The notes beneath the pieces were generated by a model. It did no database searches. It worked only from the letters and a program-made list of their open reading frames with translations, and was not told the DNA's origin. The translations under genes and the position numbers were made by a program. From positions 3,044 to 18,940 of the forward strand of contig JAADGT010000214.1 in assembly GCA_013152215.1 (NCBI GenBank): DNA of 15,897 nt. Reading direction: 5' to 3'. Shown piece by piece: positions 6,658 through 13,029 of the stretch; the stretch's first letter is position 1; every line of letters begins with the position of its first letter. Source of the DNA: Deltaproteobacteria bacterium. GTDB taxonomy: Bacteria > Desulfobacterota > Deferrisomatia > Deferrisomatales > Deferrisomataceae.

Positions 6658-7539
6658 ATGGTGGATCTGCACACCCACAGCACCGCCTCGGACGGCACCT
6701 GGCCCCCCGGCCGCATCGTGGAGGAGGCTGCCCGCCTCGGCCTTCGCGCCGTGGGGCTGACCGACCACGACTCGGTGGACGGCAACGCCGAGCTGGTCGA
6801 GGCCGGCCGGGCCCTGGGGGTCGCCGTGGTCCCCGGCGTGGAGATCTCCACCCGATGGAAGGACGTCACCTTCCATCTTCTCGGCTACGGCATCGACCCC
6901 CGCATCCCGGAGGTGAGGGCCGCCTTCGAGCGGCTGGCCCGCAGCCGCGAGACGCGGGCCCCGCGGATGGTCGCCCGCCTCCAAAACCTGGGGATCCCGA
7001 TCACGTTGGACGAGGTTCGCACCGAGGCCGGCGCCGCCCTGGTAGGACGCCCCCACGTGGCCCGGGTGTTGGTGCGGAAAGGGGTGGTCAGAGACGTGCA
7101 GGACGCGTTCGACCGCCTGCTCGGCCGAGGCAAGCCGGCCTACGTGGACAAGGACCGTCTGGACCCGGCCGAGGCCTGTCGGACGATCCGGCGGGCCGGT
7201 GGCGTGGCGGTCCTCGCCCACCCCGGTCTGATCGAAGAGGACGCCCCCGACCTGCTGCGCCCCCTCCTGGACCACCTGGTGGATCTCGGCCTGGAAGGGG
7301 TCGAGGCATTCTACAGCCGACACACCCGGGAGCAGCAGGAACGATACCGCTCCTTCGCCGCCCGCCGGAACCTCCTGGTGACCGGCGGAAGCGATTTCCA
7401 CGAGCCCGGCTCCGACGGCCCGGCCCTGGGCACGGGCTACGGAGCCCTCAAGGTGCCGGACGCCTGTTTCGAGGCCCTTGCGCGCCTGCTCGAGGACCGC
7501 CGGCCGGAGCTCGGCCCGGTCCTGAGGCCAGGGCTATAG
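6658..7539 (+). CDS. PHP-domain phosphoesterase (RNase AM / TrpH-like)
   Basis: Metal-dependent phosphoesterase of the PHP superfamily, resembling E. coli YciV/TrpH (3',5'-nucleotide phosphatase, 5'-3' exonuclease on short RNA). The 293-residue product starts MVDLHTHSTASDGTW with metal ligands H5, H7 and D12. It continues with LTDHD (34-38), VVPGVEIS (58-64), FHLLGYG (72-78), VAVLAHPG and a C-terminal GGSDFHEP metal motif. ATG at 6658 is chosen because AGGAGAG sits 7 bases upstream; an in-frame ATG at 6625 would add MSRSHSQERPP without a ribosome binding site. The 3' end overlaps the converging dodecin gene by 6 bases. The substrate is inferred from the family, not shown. Confidence 0.88.
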   Translation: MVDLHTHSTASDGTWPPGRIVEEAARLGLRAVGLTDHDSVDGNAELVEAGRALGVAVVPGVEISTRWKDVTFHLLGYGIDPRIPEVRAAFERLARSRETRAPRMVARLQNLGIPITLDEVRTEAGAALVGRPHVARVLVRKGVVRDVQDAFDRLLGRGKPAYVDKDRLDPAEACRTIRRAGGVAVLAHPGLIEEDAPDLLRPLLDHLVDLGLEGVEAFYSRHTREQQERYRSFAARRNLLVTGGSDFHEPGSDGPALGTGYGALKVPDACFEALARLLEDRRPELGPVLRPGL

Positions 7540-7743
7540 GGTGTCTTCCAGGAGGAAGGTCACCCGCATGGTGACGCGATACTCCTGGATCGCCTCGTCC
7601 TTCACACTGGCCCGCCACTCGGTGACGTGGAACCCCGTGATGTTCCGCAGCGTCTTGGCCGCCCGTTCGAACCCCTTGCGGATGGCGTCGTCGAAGCTCA
7701 CCGGCGATGCCGCCACCAGTTCGGTAACCCGAGCCACTGCCAT
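7534..7743 (-). CDS. Dodecin family flavin-binding protein
   Basis: Small protein that assembles into hollow dodecamers storing flavin or flavin-like ligands in the cytoplasm. The 69-residue product has the family pattern MAVARVTELVAASPVSFDDAI then RAAKTLRNITGFHVTEWRA, ending EYRVTMRVTFLLED. ATG at 7743 is supported by AAGGAGG about 6 bases upstream; a longer in-frame start at 7878 would translate repeat DNA. The only Trp is W43; by my alignment, the position of the flavin-stacking Trp36 of Halobacterium dodecin is Gly37 here, so the ligand mode may differ. The stop overlaps the PHP gene. It is followed upstream (rightward) by a 487-base gap before the baeRF gene. Confidence 0.85.
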   Translation of the reverse strand: MAVARVTELVAASPVSFDDAIRKGFERAAKTLRNITGFHVTEWRASVKDEAIQEYRVTMRVTFLLEDTL

Positions 7744-7860
7744 GATCGTCCTCCTTTGGGTGTGGTTGTCGACCCAACCGGCCGAGGGAGCCTCCTCAGG
7801 CCCCTGCGGGGTCGGGCAACGGGGAAGGTATTGAACCGGCAACGAAGTAGACCCACTCAC

Positions 7861-7882
7861 TCCCTTGTCGGGGGGCAAGGGA
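7861..7882. repeat. Perfect inverted repeat TCCCTTG / CAAGGGA
   Basis: Seven-base arms (7861-7867 and 7876-7882) around an 8-base G-rich loop, inside the mosaic gap. It could be a terminator-like stem for either direction, but no U-tract follows. Confidence 0.5.
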
Positions 7883-7902
7883 CCTGCCGGTCACGGATCA
7901 GA

Positions 7903-7919
7903 CTTCCCAGTAACTTCGG
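7903..7919 (-). repeat. 17-base dispersed repeat, inverted copy
   Basis: CTTCCCAGTAACTTCGG is the exact reverse complement of bases 1239-1255 just before thiS. A 17-base exact match between two intergenic spots is not expected by chance in a window this size. Confidence 0.8.
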
Positions 7920-7950
7920 TCGTTGGTCGTCGGTCGTTGGCCGTCGGTCG
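7918..7950 (+). repeat. Heptamer tandem array (GGTCGTY), about 4.7 units
   Basis: Units GGTCGTT, GGTCGTC, GGTCGTT, GGCCGTC and a partial GGTCG follow each other with strict 7-base period. One base differs from the pattern. Confidence 0.85.
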
Positions 7951-8055
7951 AAAGCTCGTCTCGACACCGGCGTCAGGGGCCATGGGTTTCAGGGGCCAGA
8001 ATTCAGAAGTCGGTGGCCAGGGAGAAGGCTCTTCGGTTCCCCTAGAGGATCCCCC

Positions 8056-8087
8056 CAGGAACCCAAACTACTTTTCGGGAGTTCCTG
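8056..8087. repeat. Inverted repeat CAGGAAC / GTTCCTG
   Basis: Perfect 7-base arms (8056-8062 and 8081-8087) with an 18-base loop in the mosaic gap; flanking CC and GG could extend the stem past a short bulge. Confidence 0.45.
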
Positions 8088-8170
8088 TCTTCTGTCCGCT
8101 GAAATCTGTCCCCTGAAACCCTTGCCCCACCCTCCGAGGTGACCCGCCTATCTTGTCGCCGGTCAATAGC

Positions 8171-8213
8171 CTCCCAGCTTCCCAGCCTCCTAGTCTCCCA
8201 CCAGTCTCCCAGC
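8171..8213 (+). repeat. Octamer tandem array (CTCCCAGY), about five units
   Basis: Units CTCCCAGC, TTCCCAGC, CTCCTAGT, a CTCCCA-CCAGT variant with three extra bases, and CTCCCAGC. The last unit runs directly into the near copy of the thiS-leader repeat, the same order as CTAGCTGCCCAGCGGG before thiS. Confidence 0.8.
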
Positions 8214-8231
8214 GGGTCGAAGGCCCAAAGT
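8208..8231 (+). repeat. 24-base dispersed repeat, second copy
   Basis: Matches bases 1222-1245 at 22 of 24 positions. One change (C to T at 8217) leaves a wobble pair in the predicted GAA-loop stem; the other (G to A at 8227) opens the terminal pair. The copy ends on the first base of the baeRF stop codon. Confidence 0.75.
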
Positions 8232-9346
8232 CAGTACCGGAGGGCCGCCGCCACCCCCCCGGCCTCCTCCAGCCCCTCGTGGCCGTCCAGGAAGGCGATC
8301 TGTCCGTCGCTCGCCAGAACCCTGCGCACCCACTCCTCCCCCAATTCCACGGCCTCCACCGGTCGCTCACACCGTGGGCACCCCAAGGGCACCCTCTCCC
8401 CCAGCTCTCCGCAGCTCGCACACGCCCACCCGGGCCGCCGGAACCCCTTGAGCAGGAACAACTCGTGCACCCGGCCGTCCCGCACGGCCGTGCACACCGC
8501 CACGGCTCCCAGGGCCCGTCCGCCGTCCCGGTCCAGCACCCGCTGGAGCCGTGCGGCGGCCTCACCGTCCCGGGCCCTGGCCAACGCGGCCAGGCTCTTT
8601 TCCACGACCTCGGCCGGGCGGGCGTGAGGGTCCACCCGAAGCCGCGCCGCGAGGCGCTCCTGGATCCGCCGGGGCACCTCCCGCTCGAACGCGGCCACGA
8701 TCTCGTCGGGGCCGGCCACCACCACCCGGCACCCGCCCCTCTCGTCCACCCAGGCAGTCATGCGGTCCGCGAGCCGCCGCAGGTTGCGGTGAAGGTGGTC
8801 TTCCACGTGCCGTTGATACCGGGCCTGGCTCCAACCGCCCTGCTCGTGGCGGCCGGGGAACTCCTCGTCCTCGAACCGCCAGGTCCGCACCACGCCCCCC
8901 AGGTGGAACTCGTAAAGGCTGCCCCCTTCCGATCCCACGTGGGCCAGGATCCCCCGCTGGCCCTCCCACAGGTTCTCCACCGCTTGCTTCAGAAACGGCC
9001 GGTCCGCGCACTGCACCTCGTCCCGGAACGGGATGTAGCTGCGGACGATTCGGTACACCCCCAACCCCGAGCACGCGAACACGGCCACGCCGTTGTACTC
9101 CTCGTCCCACTCCCGAGCCACGAGCCCTTTCACGTAGTGCTCGATCTTCTCCCGATCCGCCTCCACTCCGGCACCGGCCTCGGCCGGCTCCGACCCCAGA
9201 CACTCCCGCAGCCTCGACTTCACGAAGATCCGCACCCGCTCGCGCTCCCTCTCGGAGTTCCAGCGGGTGTTCAGGTACACGGTGAAGAAGGGATGTTCCG
9301 TGCGGGCGAGACGGGCGAGACGGCGGATTTCCCGATCCAGGTCCAT
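8231..9346 (-). CDS. Bacterial eRF1-like (baeRF/Vms1-type) protein with zinc ribbon
   Basis: The 371-residue product looks like the bacterial relatives of archaeo-eukaryotic release factor 1. The N-terminal domain has HPFFTVYLNTRWN (18-30) and a long arginine-rich helix. A middle domain has GGWSQARYQRHVEDHL (170-185), where eRF1 carries the GGQ peptidyl-tRNA hydrolysis loop; here Gln174 is offset by two residues. A zinc ribbon CASC...CPRC (C309, C312, C323, C326) is inserted near the end, and the last residues GGVAAALRY (363-371) match the eRF1 domain-3 ending GGIGGLLRY. ATG at 9346 is preceded by GGGAGGG. A role in freeing stalled peptidyl-tRNA is plausible but inferred. It stands alone, with its own promoter, before the repeat mosaic. 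Confidence 0.72.
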   Translation of the reverse strand: MDLDREIRRLARLARTEHPFFTVYLNTRWNSERERERVRIFVKSRLRECLGSEPAEAGAGVEADREKIEHYVKGLVAREWDEEYNGVAVFACSGLGVYRIVRSYIPFRDEVQCADRPFLKQAVENLWEGQRGILAHVGSEGGSLYEFHLGGVVRTWRFEDEEFPGRHEQGGWSQARYQRHVEDHLHRNLRRLADRMTAWVDERGGCRVVVAGPDEIVAAFEREVPRRIQERLAARLRVDPHARPAEVVEKSLAALARARDGEAAARLQRVLDRDGGRALGAVAVCTAVRDGRVHELFLLKGFRRPGWACASCGELGERVPLGCPRCERPVEAVELGEEWVRRVLASDGQIAFLDGHEGLEEAGGVAAALRY

Positions 9347-9393
9347 GGCACCCTCCCGGCGTTGGGTCGAACGGGGGAACGGCGTGGAATCCG

Positions 9394-9421
9394 AGCCTAG
9401 CCCGGATGGCCCTCCTGTCAA
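9394..9421 (-). promoter_or_regulatory. Sigma-70-type promoter for the baeRF gene
   Basis: On the minus strand, a perfect TTGACA (9421-9416), a 16-base spacer and TAGGCT (9399-9394), about 48 bases before the ATG. It is back to back with the promoter of the ThiS-ThiF operon. Confidence 0.5.
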
Positions 9422-9429
9422 GACACGGG

Positions 9430-9458
9430 TTGCGAACCGGCCGGTCCGGTGCCACAAT
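9430..9458 (+). promoter_or_regulatory. Sigma-70-type promoter for the ThiS-ThiF operon
   Basis: TTGCGA (9430-9435), a 17-base spacer and CACAAT (9453-9458), about 31 bases before the GTG start. Each hexamer matches the consensus at 4 of 6 positions, so confidence is moderate. Confidence 0.4.
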
Positions 9459-9489
9459 CGCCTGCACACCTCGGCCCAGGAGGTTCCAG

Positions 9490-10323
9490 GTGCTTCGGAT
9501 CAGGGTCAACGAACGGACGGTGGAGGTGCCCGAGGGCTCACGGGTGGGGGACCTGCGTGACCGGTTCAAACCCGGCGCGGACGTGCTGGTCCGAAACGGG
9601 TTCCCGGCCCGCGCCGAGGAGCCGGTGCGGCCGGGTGACGAGATCGTTCTGATCCGGAGGGGCGAGGTTCCGTCCGCCGAGGAGATGGAGGCCCTCCTGG
9701 TGGCCCGCCATACCCCGGGGGTACACGACCGGGTGAAGCGTGCCTGCGTGGGCATCGCCGGGCTCGGGGGGCTGGGAAGCCAGGTAGCCGTCGCCCTGGC
9801 CCGCACCGGGTTCGGCCGGCTGGTCCTGGCCGACTTCGACGTGGTCGAGCCCAGCAACCTCAACCGTCAACAGTACTTCGTGGACCAGATCGGCCTGCCC
9901 AAGGTGGAGGCGCTGGCCCACAACCTGCGCCGGATCAACCCTTACGTGGACCTGGAACTGCGGCCGGTGCGATTGACCCCGGCCAACGTGCCCGAGGTGT
10001 TCCAGGACTGCCTGGTGGTGGTCGAGGCCTTCGATCGGGCCGACCAGAAGGCGATGTTGGTGGAGACCGTGTTGGCCCGGATGCCGAACACCTGGATCGT
10101 GGCGGCCTCGGGGCTCGCGGGGTACGGCCCCAGCGACGCGATCCGTACCCATCGGGTGGCCCCCCGTCTGTTCGTGGTGGGGGACCTGGAGTCCGAGGCC
10201 CGGCCCGGGGTGGGGCTCATGGCCCCCCGCGTGGGGGTGGCGGCCCATGCCCAGGCGAACCTGGTGCTGCGGCTCGTGCTCGGAGAGGAGAAGGCGTCGG
10301 GTGGGAACCACGCGTCCCTATGA
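9490..10323 (+). CDS. thiF: ThiF-family sulfur-carrier adenylyltransferase fused to an N-terminal ThiS-like domain
   Basis: E1-like enzyme that adenylates the ThiS C-terminus. The 277-residue product has an N-terminal beta-grasp domain (about 1-57: LRIRVNERTVEVPEG ... RPGDEIVLIRRGE) that lacks a free Gly-Gly end. A Rossmann ThiF domain follows, with VGIAGLGGLGSQVA (87-100), ADFDVVEPSNLNRQQYF (114-130), LPKVEAL (136-142) and EAFDRADQKAML. This order fits the second ThiF family of clostridia and deltaproteobacteria. No CxxC zinc pairs are present. GTG at 9490 is chosen because CAGGAGG (9478-9484) precedes it by five bases; an in-frame ATG at 9406 adds non-homologous residues. It overlaps the next gene by 23 bases. 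ThiH and ThiS are about 8 kb away. Confidence 0.85.
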   Translation: MLRIRVNERTVEVPEGSRVGDLRDRFKPGADVLVRNGFPARAEEPVRPGDEIVLIRRGEVPSAEEMEALLVARHTPGVHDRVKRACVGIAGLGGLGSQVAVALARTGFGRLVLADFDVVEPSNLNRQQYFVDQIGLPKVEALAHNLRRINPYVDLELRPVRLTPANVPEVFQDCLVVVEAFDRADQKAMLVETVLARMPNTWIVAASGLAGYGPSDAIRTHRVAPRLFVVGDLESEARPGVGLMAPRVGVAAHAQANLVLRLVLGEEKASGGNHASL

Positions 10324-11899
10324 CATCGCGGTGGTGGGGGGTGGGATCGTGGGAGCCGCGGCGGCCCGAGACGCGGTGCTGCGGGGGCTGCGGGTGGTGC
10401 TCCTCGAGCGGGGGGACTGGGCCTCGGGCACCACGGGCCGGGCCGCGGGCCTGATCCACAGCGGGCTCCGGTTCGCCCGGGACCGGAAGTTCCATCTGGC
10501 CCTGGAATGCCTTCGGGAACGGGAGATTCTCCACCGGATCGTGCCCCACCTCATCCGGCCCCTGCCGGTGATCGTGCCCGCCTACCGCGGAGGCTCCCTC
10601 ACCCTCCGGCGGATCCGCTGGGGATTTCGGTTCTACGACTGGCTCAGCATGGGATCGGGCGATCCCGTCTGCCAGATCCTGTCCGAACGCGAGGCGCTGC
10701 GCCGGGCGCCCGTGCTTGCCGGCAAGGGTCTCCTGGGGGCGGGGCTGTTCTACGACTTCCACTGTCCCCTTCCCTCTCGGTTGGTTCTGGAGCACGTGCT
10801 CTCGGCCCGGGAGCAGGGCGCGGACTGTCGAAACTACCACGAGGTGGAGCGGATCCGCACGGTCCAGGGCTCGTTTCGCCTGGAGGTCCGCGAGGTCCAG
10901 ACGGGTCGCCGGCACGTGCTGGAGGCCCGGGCGGTGATCAACGCGGCCGGGGCGTGGGCGGACGAGCTGGGACGCCGGGCCGGCCCGGGCTGGGTGGCCC
11001 GGATCCGGATCCTGCAGGGAGCCCATCTGTGGATCGACGCGGACCTGGACACCGCCCTGTGGTGCGAGTCGTTCCCGCCGTGCTTCGCCGTGCCCAGGGA
11101 CGGGCACGTGGTGGCCGGGTGGCACCTGCGCGACCTCTCCGACCCCTCGGAGGCCGTCCATCCCGACGTGGACGGCCTGAGGGAGTGGGTGGGTTTGGCC
11201 CGGGCGCGCATGCCGGGCCTGGCCCGGGACCGTTCCCAGCTGCTCCTGGCCGAGGCCGGCGCCTGGGCCGTGCCCCGGGGGCAACAGGACCGGGCCGGGG
11301 ATCTGCCCTGCCGGTTCGAGGTGATCCCCTCGGGCGGCCCCCCGGGGTTCGTCACCCTGGCAGGGGGGAACCTGACGCTGTTTCGTCGGCTGGCAGAATA
11401 CGGCGTGGACGCGGCGTGCCGGCACCTGGGCGCCGCGATTCCCGGGACCACGGACCGCACCCCCCTCGTTGGCGGAGGGTTCGGGGACCAGGTCGTGTAC
11501 CGGGAGAACCTGGTCGAGTGCATGGAGAGCCTGCCCCACATTCCCCGGGAAGTGGTGGACCACCTGGTGAGCCTGTACGGCCGGAAGGCGTGCGACGTGA
11601 TCGAGCTGGGTCTCGGGCGCGAGGAACTGCGCGAACGCCTCGGTCCGGGATGCGACGACCGGAAGGCCCAGGTGGTCTACGCCGTGCACCAGGAAGGGGC
11701 CCAGCACCTGGACGACGTGCTGCTGCGGCGCTTGGGGACGGGTCTGCGGCCCGACCGGGGGCTGGGGGTGGCCGAGGCAGCCTCCCGACTCATGGCCCGG
11801 GAGCTGGGATGGGACGAACCCCGCCGCCGGCAAGAGCAGGAGCGGTTCGAGGAACTGGTCTGGTCCCAGATCCGGACGGCCCAGGAGGTGTGGGGGTGA
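10301..11899 (+). CDS. FAD-dependent glycerol-3-phosphate dehydrogenase (GlpD/GlpA family)
   Basis: Membrane-associated flavoprotein expected to oxidise glycerol-3-phosphate to dihydroxyacetone phosphate and pass electrons to quinone. The 532-residue product starts at GTG 10301 (GAGAGGAGAAGG about 8 bases upstream), with FAD motif DIAVVGGGIVGAAAARDA (8-25) and VVLLERGDWASGTTGRAAGLIHSGLRF; the last part corresponds to the SSKLIHGGLRYL region of E. coli GlpD. INAAGAWAD, an FVTLAGGNLTLFR segment and a GlpD-type C-terminal helical domain (AVHQEGAQHLDDVLLRR ... MARELGWDEPRRRQE) follow. It overlaps thiF by 23 bases and the sirtuin gene by 4. The exact substrate is inferred from the family. Confidence 0.85.
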   Translation: MGTTRPYDIAVVGGGIVGAAAARDAVLRGLRVVLLERGDWASGTTGRAAGLIHSGLRFARDRKFHLALECLREREILHRIVPHLIRPLPVIVPAYRGGSLTLRRIRWGFRFYDWLSMGSGDPVCQILSEREALRRAPVLAGKGLLGAGLFYDFHCPLPSRLVLEHVLSAREQGADCRNYHEVERIRTVQGSFRLEVREVQTGRRHVLEARAVINAAGAWADELGRRAGPGWVARIRILQGAHLWIDADLDTALWCESFPPCFAVPRDGHVVAGWHLRDLSDPSEAVHPDVDGLREWVGLARARMPGLARDRSQLLLAEAGAWAVPRGQQDRAGDLPCRFEVIPSGGPPGFVTLAGGNLTLFRRLAEYGVDAACRHLGAAIPGTTDRTPLVGGGFGDQVVYRENLVECMESLPHIPREVVDHLVSLYGRKACDVIELGLGREELRERLGPGCDDRKAQVVYAVHQEGAQHLDDVLLRRLGTGLRPDRGLGVAEAASRLMARELGWDEPRRRQEQERFEELVWSQIRTAQEVWG

Positions 11900-12678
11900 G
11901 CGGCCGGGATCCGGTGGCCGAGCTGATCCGCCTGGTCCGGGAAGCCCGGCGTCCCGTGGCCCTCACCGGCGCCGGCGTGTCGGCGGAGAGCGGGGTACCC
12001 ACGTTCCGGGGACCGGACGGGCTGTGGAGGCGCCACAGGCCCGAGGATCTGGCCACGCCCGAGGCGTTCGCCCGCGACCCCGCGTTGGTATGGGAGTGGT
12101 ACAACTGGCGCAGGGAACGGATCGCCCCGGCCCGGCCCAACCCGGCCCACCGGTGGCTCGCCGCTTACGAACGGGCCAACCCCGGGTTTTTGCTGATCAC
12201 CCAGAACGTGGACGGGCTGCACCGCCTGGCGGGAAGCCGCCGGCTGGTCGAGGTGCACGGCAACGTCTGGGTGGTCCGCTGCACCCGCTGCGGCCGGGAG
12301 GGCGAGGACCGGCGGGTGCCGGTGCCCGTGCCGCCCCGCTGCCCCGAGTGCGGCGGGTTGTTGAGGCCAGGAGTCGTGTGGTTCGGAGAGCCGCTGCCCG
12401 CCGAGGCCCTGACCCGGAGCACGGAGGCGGTGCAGGAGGCGGACCTTCTGTTGGTGATCGGCACCTCGGCCGTGGTCCAGCCGGTGGCCTCGTTTCCCCT
12501 GTTGGCCCGGGGGGCGGTGGTGGTGGAGATCAACCCCGAGGCCACCCCCCTCACCCCGTCTGCGGATCTGAGCATCCGTTCCGCCGCCGGGGTCCTGTTC
12601 CGACGAATTCCCCTGCCGGGGTCGACCCCCGCAGGGAGCGGATCCCCTTCCCCCTCGCACCCGGGAGGAGCCCCATGA
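11896..12678 (+). CDS. Sir2-family NAD-dependent protein deacylase
   Basis: Removes acyl groups from lysines using NAD. The 260-residue product has GAGVSAESGVPTFRG (25-39), TQNVD (102-106), catalytic H121 in VEVHGN, and zinc cysteines C129, C132, C149 and C152. PGVVWFGE (158-165), GTSAVVQPV and the ribose-binding INPE follow. Y69 and R72 (YNWR) form the YxxR pair that marks class III, CobB/SIRT5-like enzymes able to remove succinyl or malonyl groups. The last 20 residues are Pro/Ser/Gly-rich and outside the family core. GTG at 11896 overlaps the dehydrogenase stop by 4 bases, with AGGAGG at 11883-11888. Its own stop overlaps the ferredoxin ATG by 4 bases. Confidence 0.93.
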   Translation: MSGRDPVAELIRLVREARRPVALTGAGVSAESGVPTFRGPDGLWRRHRPEDLATPEAFARDPALVWEWYNWRRERIAPARPNPAHRWLAAYERANPGFLLITQNVDGLHRLAGSRRLVEVHGNVWVVRCTRCGREGEDRRVPVPVPPRCPECGGLLRPGVVWFGEPLPAEALTRSTEAVQEADLLLVIGTSAVVQPVASFPLLARGAVVVEINPEATPLTPSADLSIRSAAGVLFRRIPLPGSTPAGSGSPSPSHPGGAP

Positions 12679-12860
12679 AGAAGGTCTGGATCGATGACGA
12701 GTGCATCGCCTGCGGCACCTGTGTGGACATCTGCCCCGAGGTGTTCGAGCTCGAGGGCGACGTGGCCACGGTTCGAGACGACGCGGACCTCTCCCTCGAC
12801 GACCGGATCACGGAGGCGGCGGAGACGTGTCCGGTCGAGGCGATTCACTGCGAGTCCTGA
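12675..12860 (+). CDS. Single-cluster [4Fe-4S] ferredoxin
   Basis: A 61-residue electron carrier. C10, C13 and C16 in CIACGTC plus C52 in ETCPVEAI would bind one [4Fe-4S] cluster; C20 in DICPEVF and C59 are extra, and C20 is the kind of cysteine that forms a disulfide or holds a labile second site in relatives such as Desulfovibrio ferredoxin I. The sequence runs MKKVWIDDECIACGTC with a Glu/Asp-rich middle, typical of these acidic proteins. GGAGGAG lies 4 bases before ATG, which overlaps the sirtuin stop. It ends the four-gene operon, and its last 16 bases overlap a small gene on the other strand. It may take electrons from an unlinked oxidoreductase; a partner is not identified. Confidence 0.9.
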   Translation: MKKVWIDDECIACGTCVDICPEVFELEGDVATVRDDADLSLDDRITEAAETCPVEAIHCES

Positions 12861-12964
12861 CGGTCCTGCCCCGCCGGGCCGGTCCCGGGGGCCTCCAGCC
12901 AGTAGATCCCGTAGATCCCGACCAGGACCGCGAGCAACACGACGAGCAAGGCGTCGAGGCCCAT
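12845..12964 (-). CDS. 39-residue single-pass membrane peptide
   Basis: Small minus-strand reading frame coding for MGLDALLVVLLAVLVGIYGI followed by YWLEAPGTGPAGQ and a short polar tail ending DSQ. Residues 4-23 form one hydrophobic helix flanked by an aromatic belt (Y18, Y21, W22). GGAGGG sits five bases before the ATG (minus strand), and an FNR-like palindrome lies about 74 bases upstream at 13030-13047. Size and layout recall the tiny accessory subunits of respiratory oxidases and reductases, but I recognise no family. Its stop lies inside the ferredoxin's 3' end on the opposite strand. The good ribosome binding site and the clean helix argue for a real gene; conservation is unchecked. Confidence 0.5.
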   Translation of the reverse strand: MGLDALLVVLLAVLVGIYGIYWLEAPGTGPAGQDRQDSQ

Positions 12965-13029
12965 GGCATCCCTCCGGCGCGTGGGTTCCGAGCGGTTGGA
13001 TGCATCTCACCTCGGATCGGTTTCCAGCG

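Larger units (their letters stand above)
7744..8230. repeat. Non-coding intergenic mosaic of short repeats
   Basis: A gap of 487 bases with no credible gene. It holds a heptamer array (7918-7950), an octamer array (8171-8213), an exact inverted copy of thiS-leader sequence (7903-7919) and a near copy of another part of that leader (8208-8231). It also holds a near copy of thiH-thiS gap sequence (CGGGCAACGGGGAAGG at 7813-7828, compare 1148-1162), a direct repeat TCAGGGGCCA (7973-7982 and 7989-7998) and an inverted pair GGGTTTCAGGGG (7984-7995) / CCCCTGAAACCC (8110-8121). Hairpins are possible at 7861-7882 and 8056-8087. Confidence 0.75.

Noticed and set aside
5917..7539. A 540-codon frame that would extend the PHP protein leftward
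   Set aside because: It runs across the tRNA-Arg and antisense to hypC and the IHF-like gene. The PHP domain begins at ATG 6658 with a good ribosome binding site.
7918..8213. CRISPR array
   Set aside because: The units are 7-8 bases long and contiguous, with no spacers, and no cas genes are present.
10507..12678. A 723-codon open frame running through the dehydrogenase into the sirtuin
   Set aside because: Its first two thirds are a Pro/Gly/Arg-rich shadow of the dehydrogenase frame. The sirtuin has its own AGGAGG and GTG at 11896, so there is no fusion.
12866..12897. Terminator after the ferredoxin gene
   Set aside because: CCGGG/CCCGG can pair, but there is no T-run and the sequence lies inside the antisense small membrane-peptide frame.
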